From positions 665,915 through 718,942 of the forward strand of contig BLXT01000021.1 in assembly GCA_019648995.1 (NCBI GenBank): 53,028 bases of DNA. Direction: 5' to 3'. Position numbers and translations under genes: made by a program. This document shows positions 36,147 to 48,430 of this stretch, one piece after another. Numbering within the stretch: position 1 is the stretch's first letter; every line of letters begins with the position of its first letter. Source of the DNA: Plakobranchus ocellatus (lineage: Eukaryota; Mollusca; Gastropoda; Plakobranchidae). A model generated the notes under the pieces. The model saw only the letters and a program-made list of their open reading frames with translations. It ran no database searches and was not told where the DNA came from.

Positions 36147-39100
36147 TTCTCTTTTTCTTTCAAAAATTTAGTTTGGTTGTGAACGACTGTTCCTCTGATC
36201 ACTTTAACAGAAAGTATGCTTCTGTTTCATACAGTTTACTAAAGATAAGTGTGAATTCAATTCAGCAGTGATGTCTTGCCCTTCTAAACTACATATTAAT
36301 AATAATTTAGAGCACAAATAACATGGTAGAACTTTGTTCATTAGAGCTCAATAAAAATGAATATGGTTGTGATAGGATCATTCAGATCCAGTCTAATTCA
36401 AGAAAAATTTTTCTTGATGAACCCAAAGCTGTGACGCTCATAGTACAAAATAGAAATGACTGAGGAAGGCTTCTCTCTTCTTACTTTTCCTGTGCTCTTT
36501 CAAGTCTCTTCTTCAGGGCGTCTCAATAGTTAGTGACTCTTGCCATGACAGCATACCAGTGATGACAGATTTTTCTTGTCCTCTGAGTCTCGAGCCTATT
36601 GCCTCATTTACCTGACCTTTAGTTACCAATCATACTCATAGCCAGGATTACACCCAATTGAATGGGAATGAACTGAAAAAACTAGTGCTTTGCGCTATTT
36701 AGTCATTATTAAATCAAAATGCTTTAGCGTAATTACACATGATAATTCACGTCCAACAGTATGTTTAACTAGACTATTGTAGTTCATAAATAGTAATACA
36801 TGAATATTCCCATCTCTGCTCAGACCTATTCAGTATTTAAGAATAGATTAATAGCAGGTGAAATAATACAAGATCTTTCTACCATCCCCACCTCTAACAA
36901 TTTCCAAAGTTACTTATTAAAATAATATGTCTTTCAAATTTTTTTTTTAAAATTCATCACAGGGTATTTTATGAATGACATCATATCACATGAGGAGCTT
37001 CCTAAAAAGTAAGATAGTAGAAAATGTTTCAAGTATTCAGTCTTTTCTTTTATCCTTTTTTCTCATCTCATTTTTTTGTCAACTGATTTCATTATCACTA
37101 GTACAAGAATTTAAGGTTGTATTGTCCGTGTGAATTATTCTAATGGGAAAAAAAAAATTCGTATGATTAGGATGACATCAATGATTTGTGAAAAATATTA
37201 ATTGGTATTAAATTACTTAAATATCTATCTCACACCTCCATTTCATATTGCCATAATCTCCAAATATAGCTTCAAGTCTTTAGTTTCAATATTTTTAAGG
37301 GAAAACAGGCCAAAAAAAAGCCTTGTTCTTTTACAATCTAACTGAATTTAGTGGACAAATTTAATAAGATTTGAAAATAAGTGCATTTTGAAGAAGAATT
37401 TGTTTAAAAAATACAATTACAACTGTACGGCTTTAAAGACTTCGCATCTTAATTCTTCACAAGATTTAGAGAAGTCTGGCAATAATTGATACTGTTTAAT
37501 AACTCAGGGGAAGTTTTCTACAGATATATATTACAACTGGTGTTTTTATGGCTCTTTACTTTGCAAATTGCCTCTCTTTGTGGGCACCTGATACAAATAC
37601 CTTTTTTTGTTTGGTTTAAGGATCATGGCAGTCAGTAGGTGCTACAGAGCAGAAGCAGCAGAGAAAGCTATTGAAAGGGGCCTGTACCGGGTTCATCATT
37701 TCACTAAGGTGGCTTTGAATTAAACAAATATACTATTATGATAATTATAGTCTAGGTAAAATGTGAAATCCGTCTCCAACTGGACAGTCTTGGTTTTGCT
37801 GTTAAAATCAGAGTGGAGCTTAACACTCTATATCATACGTGTACTGTTTTTATGAAAGCTTTTCACATTCATTTTTCTATTACATGAGTTTGAATACAAC
37901 ATAACACATGGTAACATAAATAATTGTTGAGAAAAATTGCAGCATGCACAGTACCTTCATTATATGCCTTACTTTATACTTTTTGCAGATATCTGCAATT
38001 GTATTCTTTTTTTTATCTAGGCAAGGACAGTTCTTTGTACACAACACAATTGTTTTGTTTTTTGTTCTACACATTCCATCATCAAACTAGTTGAACACGA
38101 TTATGTCCAACATGGATTTTTCAAAATCAAATTTGTCAAAGTAGTCTGTTTTCTTGTGCCAATTCCTTCTTTGTATCTTCACAACTTCTATTGTTTTATC
38201 CGACTCTTTTGCACAGTCAACATTGATTAATCAAACTGTTTGTCTGACAATAATATTTAATTTTAAAACAGCCTGGGATTGATAAGAAATTTAATAGATT
38301 ACCATTAAAATCTTATTTGTTAAGCCACCTTGTATATATCTTACATCACAAGAAGGTCATCATATGACAATGACAATAATCTGCACCAATATACAATGTC
38401 TAACTACGCAATCCCCCACCCCACCTGCAAGTACATTCCCATTCACATACAAACAGCATAATCTTTGGTATTTCATTTATACGCCAAACTACAAATAAAG
38501 CGAAAGTCAACTTTTTTTCATTATCATAACCGAATGCTGTTTGCAACTGTCCAAAGCTTTATACATGAAATTCCCCAATAGTGCTCTCTTACTCTCTCAC
38601 ATTACTATATTGCGATTTACAAAACTAGCAAAAGCTTATGTCTTTATTGAGTTTGGAAAGGAAAAGCATGAGACTTAATATATTTTTCCTATCCCTCGTC
38701 ACTTTAATTTTTTTTTTTGCCATTTAATTATTTTTTTTAAATAGCACATTAATGAATTATTAGTTATTGTACAAATTTTATAGTTACACTATGCTGGTTG
38801 CAAGAAACTCTTACTCAACTATCCTGTGCCATAATTTTCCTATAATACTTTAGTTTCAATCAATTTTGATCTTAAAGAACATATTGTGAGTGGTATGAAT
38901 TGAGTTTATTTATTGAAAAGAGAGACTAACCTATTATCTATTGGTTGTTGAATTACAAGGACAGCTGAAAAGTAATATAATTTCAAGTGCAACATCTCAC
39001 AAATTCATTTCCGAAAGCTGATATTTGTATCTTGCATACTCTCAAACAAAGAGGCTTTAGCTGTATAAAATTTCTTATCCGTATGACATGGAGCTGCAAA

Positions 39101-42100
39101 ATTTCTTATGTGATAATACCTAGTAGATCACCTTTGACTAGAGAATCGGTGGAAATGGCATCCCCTAAAGACCTTCGATAGAAGCAAAGTGCTATTATTG
39201 AATTTCTCTCTGAAAGGCTGCGCACCAAAAGAAATTCACCAAAGAACAATAGAAAAGCTTGTGTCAACTACTCTTCTGTTTGGTGATGGATTTCATCACT
39301 GAAAGGTACAATCAAGGTCATTTGGTAGGCCCGAGAGTGCCCCAAATATGACCAATCAAGCAGGTGTGAGGAGGATGATTTTGGACAATTGGCTGGTCAA
39401 CAAATTGATATTGTAAGAGAAGTGGAAATTTCATAAGAAAGAGTTCACCATATCATCACATATACTCTGGGGTATCTGGAAGTGTTTGCATAATGGGCCC
39501 TGATGAAATGAAAATGCAAAGAAAGACAATATGTGGCAAAATCGTGAAACGTTTCTTCTGATTGTCACCAGAAATGAATCATGCGGGTATCACTACAATC
39601 CTGAGATTAAATTCCAATCACAGGAGTACAAACACAAAAGTTAACCATCACCCAAGAAGTTCAAAGTTGTCATCCCCACTAGAAAAGTTCTGCTCACAGT
39701 TTTCAGGGACTTGGAAGGTGTAATTCATATTGAATTTTTAAAACAAGGCAAGGCAGAGAATTGAGGCCAATATGTGATTTTGTGAGAGCTGAGAGCCAAG
39801 CTCTCCGACAAGTGCACTCTGCAGTATTGCAGCATGACAAAGCTAGGTCGCACACAAGTCGATAGACTGAAGTCTCTTCAAGGAAAATGAATTTCCCATT
39901 TTTCTGCATCCATCTTCAGCTCAGACCTTGCCCCAAGTGATTTCTTCTTGTTCCCCCATTTGAAAGAATATCTTTAAAATAAACGCCTCGAAACTGATGA
40001 AGATATAGAGGCTGATGATCAGTATTGATGTAAACAAACTACAACTTTTTCACTGACAGCATGCCTCAACATATTTGTCGTTTACATTTGTGTATGGATA
40101 TGGATGGGGATTAAATTGAGAAATAAGATTTGCATTGAATAGCTAAGATGTTAAGCTCTGAGGTGTATTTCACAGTGGAATATCTGTAACAAAAAAAATT
40201 GCATTACTTTTCAGCCCACTTTCGTACTTTTGATGTGTCATTCTTGAAGTTACTTTCATTTTTCTCGGGTCCAGTCTTGATATGTCAGATGACATAAAAA
40301 ATACTTCTTTTTTCCTCTTGAAAATGCTTTCTTAAAAATCTAAATGCTTAAATCATCTCACAGAATAAATGTGTGGCAGTTTTGCAAAATGAGTCTAGTT
40401 GCTGACCTGCATGATTGCCTTTGAATGAAAACTGTTTTAACTAAAGAGTGGAACCTACTCATCTCTCTATGTGTAGAACTTTCTTGAGACATACTATAGA
40501 CTTTTTGAAATAAAGCATTTGCAATGTTTACTCTTTATTTTAAAATTTTGAATTGAATTTGGTGATGTAGACTCATAACTTTAATTATTTTGTGGGAATG
40601 CTACATATATCTCTAGATCTATGCAGTTTTCAAAAGTACAAAAGCTCACATGAGAAGGATAATCATATTATTAGTATTTCCAATGATGTGAAGTATGTAG
40701 AATGTGTGTGACTAATTTGTGCTTGTTTCAAGATATTTTATCCTTTTTTAAATATAATTTTTGAAAAATTGTCTTGGAATTTTGATTTACTGAAATACCA
40801 CAACCGATCCTTTCTATTGATATAGGTAGAAGCCTTTGGTGTTACAGCTTCTGAAAAAGGTACAGAAAGTGACGAATTACTTGAGGAGATTCTGTCCATA
40901 GAAAAAGAACTTTTTGATGAGCTAGGCTTGTATTTCAGGTGTGTAAAACATAGCAAGTCTTATGTCTTCAAAACATTTCTACACTTTTATAAAACTCATT
41001 TAAAAAAAATTGTAACATGAGAGAACAAACTTCTCAGAAAACATTCACTGTTTTGGCATAAAAGTGTTTCAAAATTATCTTATTGATATTCATTCAGCAT
41101 TTTACTACTGTTTTGCTGTAATGTTTTGCAATGGAATGACTTAGGATGGCCATAAATTGAGCAACTATTGATAATTTTGGAATTTATTTTCTCATCAAAT
41201 AGTTTGGGATCATTGAACTTGGTTGCAAATTTAAAATAAAGACAAAATGCTTAATTACCATTGGCAATGACAAAAATATCTTTGAATTAAATACAGTTTT
41301 GATTCACTTAAGAATTTTGTGAAATGTGAATATTTTTATTTTCTCTTTCTTTCAGAATTTTGGAGATGCCAACTCAAGAGCTGGGAGCACCTGCTCACCG
41401 CAAGTATGACATTGAAGCATGGATGCATGGGAAGAATATCTGGGGTGAGGTTAGTAACTCAAAGACTTATTTTTAAATTATTTTTACTGTATGTCCAACA
41501 GCTATGTCAGGCTTAGTCTAGCAAATATCCACACAGCTATAAGTAGCTAGTCCAAGCCAAGGCAAAAATTTATCATGCTTTTTTTTCTCGTTCAACTGTA
41601 ATACTTAAAATGCATTTTATTGATTGAACTTAAAGTTCCAGTCTTTACCTTTCAGCATCTGTAATTTATCAATATTTTGTTTCTTTGGATTTGTCATTCA
41701 TGTTGTGAAAATAAGCTTAAAATATGAGCAAAACAAGGTTTATGTTCCTTGAACATTGAAGCCCTTCTACTTAAAGAGCTCAAGACATCCTAAATTGGTA
41801 CTAGATGCCATGCATTTCATACCAGATTACAGCTCAGATTTTGATCTTTCTTTTAAGCTAAATGAATATATTTGTTGATTAAATTTGATTCAAAATTTGT
41901 TGAATATATTTCATAAAAGAGGGACTTAAAAACTTTAATACCCCTAAAAGATATTGAATTTAAGCAATTTTATAACTTAATTCATTGTGGATAGAGCAGC
42001 TTTCATCTGTATAATATAATTATTTTGATAGAGCAGTTCAAGTTCAATTTGTTTCCTACCAAGTTTTTCTCCCTCAGTGGTGGTTGTAACACCTTTGCTT

Positions 42101-45100
42101 TTCCATTTTTAGAGTTCAATAAAAACCATACAGGTAGCACTTCTAGCAGTCTCTTAAATTGAGTTGAGTTGCGGGTCTGCATCAGTGAGATCAACTCAAA
42201 ATATTAAAGTAGAGAAGTAAAAATCCCCAATGCCTTATGTACAGAAAGTTTTAAGCATATCTATATAAAGCTTTAGTTAATGGTTATCAATTAAAGTCAG
42301 TCATGCAGAACTGCAACTAGATTCATTTTATGGGACTGCTAGACATATTATGTTGAAAATACTGACTAAAAGATGTGAAACCTTTGGACTTCAATTTTTT
42401 TTTCTTTTTTATTAAAATAGATTGTAAATATAAACTTTTGAATTTCATCTCATGTTTTTTTTATAGTTTTTTTACTTCTATGTCTTTTTCAAAATCAAAC
42501 AATTTAAATCCTTTATAAATAAAAAGTAAAACTATTGTGCTCTTTCCTCTATAGATTTCAAGTTGCTCTAATTGCACAGACTACCAGTCAAGAAGGTTGA
42601 ATATTAAATACACTGACCCATCAGGAGTTCAGAAACATGCACATACAGTAAGGCTGGTGTATTTTAAGTATTGATAGTCGTGGCAAAATTAGCTGGTGTG
42701 AGTTGAGTCTAGATCTAGACTTGGAACGACTGATCTTTCGATCTAGCCTTGTTTACTTGTAATTTTATTATTCTGCCACTATTTTAGTTTAACAGTGCTA
42801 TTATTGGTTTAACTTTGTTTACCTTTTTATATTTAAGAATTTCTAGAAGTTTTTCAAAGGTCAGGAGACATTGTTTACAGGAAATTGTATGATTGTTATC
42901 TAGTGACTATGAGACACCACAAGAAAGTTCAGGGATATGTTTAAGTATTGGAGAGAGGATGGATAAGAGTATTCAATTTGTAATGTTTTTAGCTAGCCTT
43001 GATTGGGTGGACAGTAGACTCTATCCTTTTCAGGAATGCATCTTTTTTGTGTAAATTGACTAGTTTGGCCTGCGCTTTAGATGGCTAATGTTTTTTTAAA
43101 GCCTACGGGCAATGTGTATAAGGGAGGGAAGACATCACTTAGAAATAGATGCTGACGCTTGTGAATTAGTAGACATACAGAGGGATGCTTTTCTGTTCTA
43201 AAATTGTTCATCATTTAAATTGATAAATTCTCATTCAATTTTGGCAAGACTTGGAGCGATTTCTCTTCTTTAGCTCGTTTAATATAAATCCTTGTCACAG
43301 GCAGTGTTCAGCTAGACCCTATCACTGTATAGCACAAAAATTATTCATCTGCATTACTGAAAAGAAAATATTAATAGATGGGAAAGAAAATCTTTTTAAA
43401 AAAAGTTTTCTCCTTGTTTGTTATGTGATAAATTCAAATCCATGATTGATTGCTTGTTATGTATTTTTTATATATATTTCTGAAAAACATATTTTCAAAA
43501 TATATTGTTTGCATAATAAGTTAAATAATAGTAGTCAATAGTGGCACACACAATATCACCTTACACATTTTACTGCATATTCATTATTTTCAGTGTATTT
43601 TAAAATCAAAACTGAGGTGCTTGTTTCGACAAATTTAAACCTGCTTCCTTGTCATCTTTCATGGATTTTTTACAGTAATTTTTTTATATTAGTTTATTTT
43701 TTTTTATCCTACTCATTACATCATTAAGGATTGTTTCCCTTCTGTAGAATCCGACAATCTGTATTTAGAATGTAAGTTTAGGCTTACCTTTGAAAACCTT
43801 TTATGCTCTTCTCTCCTACATATTATCAATGCCTATCAGGTGAATGGAACAGGCTGTGCTGTACCCAGAATGATAATATCGATCTTGGAACAAAATCAGC
43901 AACAGGTAAAAGATTTTCTTTACACAAAGTATTTAAGTTAGTCAGAGAAAGAGGCTCCCTATGCTTTTGCCTTTCATATTTTGAGATGCTTAAAACAAAG
44001 AGTTTGTTCACGAGGCTTAGCCTGAGCATGGCTATTAACAAATGCTATATAAGACTCCCTATAATAACCAGATATAACAGGTTCATGCTCTCAAGATGAT
44101 AGGGAATCAAAATAAAGTCATTAAATACTAAACACAAATTAGACACTTAAAGAAGATATAGAGCTGTTAAGATAGCATGATTGCGTTGCTTGAGAATGTA
44201 AAATCTAATATGACATTTATGGCATTAAGTCTAAATCTAAGTGCTGTTCTAAAATAGTTTGCATTCTTTTTAGTCTCATGAGAAAAATAAGATTCTCACA
44301 GTGGCAGTAGGCATGAGGGTTCCTGTCGGGTTTTTTCCCAGAAATCCATATTTTTTTTTTAAATCATCAAAGCTGGAGATTTGGCTTTTAAAAAATTTTT
44401 TTGTTATTACAATATGGGGTATTATATTATATCGCACCAGGGCTTGTGCAGCCCTGGATCACTGCCTTCAGGTTTTTGGAAACTTCTAGATGGCACCACT
44501 GCAGTAGGCTTGTTTGCGAGCCGATTCAAAGTTCAAATCACTTCAACTCTATTTGCTTGCACTCATGCCAAAAATTAAAGGGAGATATTTTTAAAGGGTA
44601 GGCCTAGTAACAACGTACAGCACAGTATTTGTGCTGGAACATAAATCTATGATTATATTTTGTACCTAGATTGTCTCTCTTAGATTCAGTACTGTAATAA
44701 AACAAAGTTGTGTAATCTGTAACTGAATCTTATAACAGTTTTTCAACCACAAAGCATCTCTCTCTGTGTTGCATCCTGCCTTAAGCCCCTATCATCACAT
44801 TGTGTGTCCTATCACTTCTCCACTGGCAATGGGCTATTACTTCCTCCTAATCCCCAATCCATTTGTTCAAAATAGGCTTAACTGTCAATTTTGCACTCGT
44901 TTCATCCCTTTGTTGCTCTTTGCCTCCACTTTGTCTCCATTTCCTCTGTCAAACAGTAAGGAGTAACAGAATTGATATACCCTTGCAGTTCAGAGGCCAA
45001 CACTGAACTGAACTTGGCTGGATAGTAGGAGTAAACTTTTTAATTTGAGAGAATTTGTCTGATTCATATTATCCAATATGGCTTTCTGGGACTTTATTTT

Positions 45101-45977
45101 TATCTTTATTTTTAATGCTTGCCCCCTTGTCTTACTAAATTGGCCATAGAAGCAGGAATTACTTCACTTGCTCTCCATGAAAAGCCATACCAAATCCATA
45201 CTGTTGTATCCATGGATTGCAATATTTGTCTAAAATGAGCTGTTTGGGTATTATTTAATCCTTAAAGCATTGACTGTATCAAAAATGCTCTATTTTTTGT
45301 GTAGAGTTTTGTGGGTTTTTCAAAAGATAAATGTGTGAGATCTTTGGCAGAAATGTTTCTTTTGCAATCATTCCCAATAAAAGAGAGACTGTGGCATGAT
45401 TATGTTGTTGTGTTGTAATAATCTATAATTTTTTCTAACTCTGAACAAATGGGCCCAGACCTAGGGCTGAGGGACTCAAATTTAAGGGCATACAATTTCT
45501 GCTCTTCAGTCTCTGTCTCTTTTTAGAAAAAAATTATCAATTTTTTCCTTAAGTTCCACAGCTCTAAGCCAACTGTTCCCATGAGAGATTAATAAGTCTA
45601 AGAGATCTCTGCAGTTATCCTTATGCTGCAGCCTGACCTATATGTCTATGTCGTGAGCAGCTTCTTCTAATAGGATGTAAATATGAGAGAGCAGCTTTGA
45701 TTGGTTCTGTATAATTTTTTCCATTGGGAAATGTTGAGAATTATGAAAACATGACCCATTTTTTTAAATCCATGCCCCTATTAATTTACAAGTAACCTTA
45801 AAACATGCGTGCATCAAATTTGATTTCTCATCTATATTGATATATTTCCTTTTACAGGGTCGAAAAGTAAAGCTCCCAGAAGTTTTATGGCCATATATGG
45901 ACAAAGATACTCATCTCACAGGGGAAGGCAAGGCAAAGGCTTGGTTTACTTTTGTAAAGACTCTGCGGCGGATATGA
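26375..45977 (+). CDS. SARS2: Mitochondrial serine--tRNA ligase, complete, 16 coding exons, short helical arm
   Basis: Coding exons: 26375-26461, 26997-27227, 27869-27904, 28999-29076, 32272-32326, 32616-32682, 33812-33917, 34273-34320, 35210-35318, 36963-37008, 37621-37708, 40826-40938, 41356-41449, 42555-42647, 43840-43905, 45858-45977. They total 1437 nt, 478 aa plus TGA, with every phase consistent. The enzyme charges mitochondrial tRNA(Ser) with serine in the matrix. The class II core is intact: T266-A-E268, motif 2 R297 and E299 (CYRAE), E319 (KVEAF), E386 and S389 (GEISSCSN), motif 3 T421 to R427 (NGTGCAVPR). These correspond to the serine, ATP and adenylate contacts known from bacterial SerRS, so it looks active and unlike the catalytically dead insect paralogue SLIMP. 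The N-terminus is basic and suits a mitochondrial targeting peptide. Human SARS2 has 518 aa; the deficit lies in the helical arm (residues about 97-140). The ATG is preceded in frame by TGA two codons upstream. Confidence 0.95.
26997..27227 (+). CDS. SARS2: SARS2 exon 2, N-terminal domain
   Basis: 77 codons, acceptor TTTTTTAAAG, donor GTT|GTGAGT. Residues about 76-106 read [20 protein letters not shown] then [11 protein letters not shown], the classic SerRS entry into the first arm helix (compare LDIERF...ELRKGE in human SARS2). The segment before it is rich in Arg, His and Asn and not recognisably conserved. Confidence 0.9.
27869..27904 (+). CDS. SARS2: SARS2 exon 3, 36-nt micro-exon of the helical arm
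   Basis: Twelve codons ([12 protein letters not shown]) between acceptor AACTTTTAG and donor GAT|GTAAGT, phase 0 at both ends. It joins the KGVGDIDKV helix to the returning helix in exon 4. I call it because both splice sites are good and all phases agree. It is too short for homology to prove. Confidence 0.7.
28015..28800 (-). mobile_element. RTE-like LINE fragment in SARS2 intron 3
   Basis: A third copy of the same 3' portion. It starts with the reverse of the FEWKNMITD tail (28025-28060), includes TTGGCCATGGCTACTGTTTT (about 28466), and YLRHGDD in place of the catalytic YADD (about 28748-28765). It is antisense to the gene and non-functional. Confidence 0.75.
28999..29076 (+). CDS. SARS2: SARS2 exon 4, returning arm helix
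   Basis: 26 codons ending [16 protein letters not shown], which matches the human YLQALKLPNQTHPDV segment where the arm rejoins the core. The acceptor AATTTCAG is good; the donor ACG|GTCAGA is weak but required by frame. Confidence 0.88.
30800..30952 (+). mobile_element. LINE 3'-end remnant in SARS2 intron 4
   Basis: The plus strand encodes [20 protein letters not shown] then a TGATGATGATAA tail at about 30937. A tail of the form ELE..VQDR..WR..V before a short microsatellite is typical of molluscan LINE C-termini. This is the only LINE piece in the window on the plus strand. Confidence 0.5.
33325..33354. repeat. (CA)n microsatellite
   Basis: About 15 CA units with one GC interruption, in SARS2 intron 6. 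Confidence 0.9.
34527..34551. repeat. (TA)n microsatellite with one G interruption
   Basis: ATATATATATG followed by TATATATATA, in SARS2 intron 8. Confidence 0.85.
36107..36146. repeat. (CT)n microsatellite
   Basis: About 16 CT units followed by TTTCTCTCTTTCTC, in SARS2 intron 9. Confidence 0.9.
36760..36925 (+). mobile_element. Possible LINE C-terminal remnant
   Basis: The plus strand reads [16 protein letters not shown] then AGEIIQDL, which recalls the WN.LP......FK..L tail of CR1/Jockey-type LINEs. It is short and without other support. Confidence 0.2.
37621..37708 (+). CDS. SARS2: SARS2 exon 11, motif 2
   Basis: Encodes [20 protein letters not shown] then VHHFTK (residues 293-317). It contains the motif 2 arginine R297 and E299 and the [11 protein letters not shown] stretch that contacts ATP and the acceptor end. 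The variable motif 2 loop (AAEKAIE) differs from the human TNTGQEP. Confidence 0.95.
38955..40228 (+). mobile_element. Decayed mariner (DD34D) transposon with terminal inverted repeats
   Basis: Inverted ends: AGCTGAAAAGTAATATAATT at 38963 and, reversed, GGCTGAAAAGTAATGCAATT ending about 40216. Between them lies a broken plus-strand transposase: [20 protein letters not shown] (first catalytic D, codon 39708-39710), [10 protein letters not shown] (second D, 39836-39838), [18 protein letters not shown] (third D, 39939-39941). The D2-D3 distance, about 34 codons after one indel, fits mariner. Several stops and frameshifts make it inactive. It sits in SARS2 intron 11 in sense orientation. Reverse-strand frames are shadows. 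Confidence 0.9.
43840..43905 (+). CDS. SARS2: SARS2 exon 15, motif 3
   Basis: 22 codons, [20 protein letters not shown] plus QQ. It contains the motif 3 arginine R427 and the NGT serine-binding loop of class IIa synthetases. The 3' neighbour exon at 45858 gives the C-terminal tail ending KTLRRI. Confidence 0.95.
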
Positions 45978-48430
45978 TATGTTGTTGCATAAATTTCATC
46001 AATTGTTGGAATTTACCATCCTGAACTTTACTATCACATTTTTTTCTGTCTATTTTGTGTGTTACTCAAGTCTTTTTTTTGTTCAAAAGATACTCTCTTA
46101 ATTCTTAAATTAACATAACGCCCTGTATCACCCGTATACCAAATCGCCTTCCATTGACTGCTAATATTTGCGTTTAGCATCCACTTTTCTGAACAGAGCC
46201 TATTTATTTTTATAGTTTCACACACAAGAGAGCTTTACCAGCAGTTCGATAGTTTTACTTTTGTTTGTTCTTTACTGCATGAGAATCGGTTGAATAGAAG
46301 TGACACAGCGATTTTTTATAAAATAGCTTGCAATTTCTTAAGCCAGCTTGACAATCCATAACCAAAAATGAAGAAGTAGATAGCCCTGTTGATGAGGAAA
46401 AAGGAGATATAGACAATGAAAGTGATATGAATAATGATGATAGAGGAGTAGACAATGAAGATTGGAATAATGACACCCTAGATCTAGACCTAAATCTATA
46501 TCTAGAGTTAGGTTGGGACCCAGATTTGGAGGCGCATTCTGATAGGGATGATCATTTTTTATGATTTTTTTTTTCACAATCTCTTGATACAAAAACATAA
46601 CATGTTATACATGAGAAGAAAGCTTGTTCTTTTCCTCAAACTATGATGATTTTTGAAATTTTTTAAAACCAATTTTGAATTTATAAAATTTTTTTAGTGG
46701 AACCTGTTATGAAAAAAATTAAGTTTTGCTCCTTACTTTGGTAATTTGTCTATCGAAATTCTAGAAGGGCCTGGTAATTTAAAGGTTAATATCAGTTACA
46801 CTTTACATGCATTTCTATTCAATAAATCGCTCTCCTAAGAAAAGTATTGATTATATCTTTTTTTATCTTGTAAGGAAAACCCATTTTTGGTTCAATTCTT
46901 TATGATTTGACATTTTGGTTGTCAATTATTTGGAAATAGAAAGAGAATAGACATAGCAGGGTCTGTTGTGATTTCATGCCATCTTAATTTTTTAAAATAT
47001 ACAAGCTATCCACTCACAGTTGAGACCTCTCAATGCAAATCTTTGACAAATTAATTTTTTTCCAGGGCTTGAAATGATTTCCAAAAATTTTGAAAAAAAT
47101 CACAGATATCTGGGAATCTCACAGTATATATATATCCTCTGGATATTGAAAGGAACAGTTTATTCCTTCTGAGAGTCAGAGAAAATGTGATTGCTTGCCA
47201 GTCCTCACCATCTTGAGGAGATAGAGTAGACCTACAATATTTTGGTTCTTTTCTTTGTGTTTCCCTGAGTTTCAATATAGTATAACAATCATGATCCATT
47301 TTTACTGACTACTGACCCTGCAGCTGTTGTGGGAAAAATGACTGCTTATGTAGACTACATTTCCTCTTACCTTTGCAGTTTTGACTTTAGATTTTTGTCA
47401 GTCATTGTAAAATATATTGCACACAATAGCCTAATCCTTTCCGTTTTGGTTCATGTAGGCTGTTAGAACAGGGACCCATTTTTAAGTTCCTACCACAATC
47501 TGGTTTGTTTAGAGATTTTGCATAAGACAGCAGGGTAGATTAAATGAGGATATATATGTATTTAGATAAATGAATGCAACGTAATAAATGAGCAGCACAG
47601 ACCGTTACTTATATTAAAGATGATAAAAGTAAATTTCATAAATAATAAGATCAAGACAATAGTAATGCAAGTAATAAGATAAATAACTAAATGGATGCTG
47701 TATCAATACAACAGTGATTAATATAATATAAAGAAGTTATACAACATTTTGTTAACAATATTATCAAGAAGCTGTAGTGCATTTTGCAGTCAATCAGATA
47801 TACCACCCAGTAGAAGTAAAACCACTTCACTTAAATAATTATTAGGTTACATGTAGGGAATAACCTTAATGCAGAAAGAAAATTCTAAATTTTGTAATTG
47901 GTTCAACTGAAACTTAAATAATATGTTTCTGAAAGAGATGTCAAAATGAAGTACAGGTCAAAGTCTTTCTCCAGCAGAGAGGTACTCATGAAAAAATAAG
48001 TTTAATTGAACGATGTAGGTATGAGGTTAGAAGTGACCTGGACTTCAAACAGGATCTCAGAGAATAAAAAGCACGGACAACACCGAGAGAAATCCACATA
48101 TTTCTGCTTTTTTCACAAGATTTCAGGTTACATAGCAACAATATGACGACAAAGCCAGCAGAGAACTGGCCTTCACACAAAGTTATGCTATTTTTTTCCT
48201 GTTTTATTTTATACGTATATTAAACAGGTTGCTTAATCAACGAATACACTGGTTGTAACCATTCTGTCATGGACATGGTAATTTTTACAATGGCATGAAT
48301 GAATAGCATTAGCAATAGACTAATTATTGACTTCGAGCACAATCGGGTTTAAATTTAAATGAACCTAAACTGCCCTTTCTTTTATAAATCTAACCTTCGC
48401 ACAGTGGTGAAACAGATCTGCCAACCACTA
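45978..48430. other. SARS2 3' flank without recognised genes
   Basis: It holds the probable 3' UTR, an acidic open frame at about 46352-46563 of doubtful meaning, and AT-rich unique sequence. I see no splice-supported exon. Confidence 0.4.
46821..46826 (+). terminator. First canonical polyadenylation hexamer after SARS2
   Basis: AATAAA on the plus strand 844 nt beyond the SARS2 stop. I found no earlier canonical hexamer, so the 3' UTR may reach about 46.84 kb. A variant signal nearer the stop cannot be excluded. Confidence 0.35.

Noticed and set aside
36420..36640. Minus-strand [18 protein letters not shown] string
   Set aside because: It is broken by stops and matches no family that I can name.
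39703..39909. Minus-strand frame opposite the mariner transposase
   Set aside because: It is a shadow; the plus strand carries the recognisable catalytic motifs.
26375..45977. Interpretation as the catalytically dead SerRS paralogue SLIMP
   Set aside because: The motif 2 and motif 3 arginines, the TAE loop, the KVE glutamate and the E..S serine site are all present.
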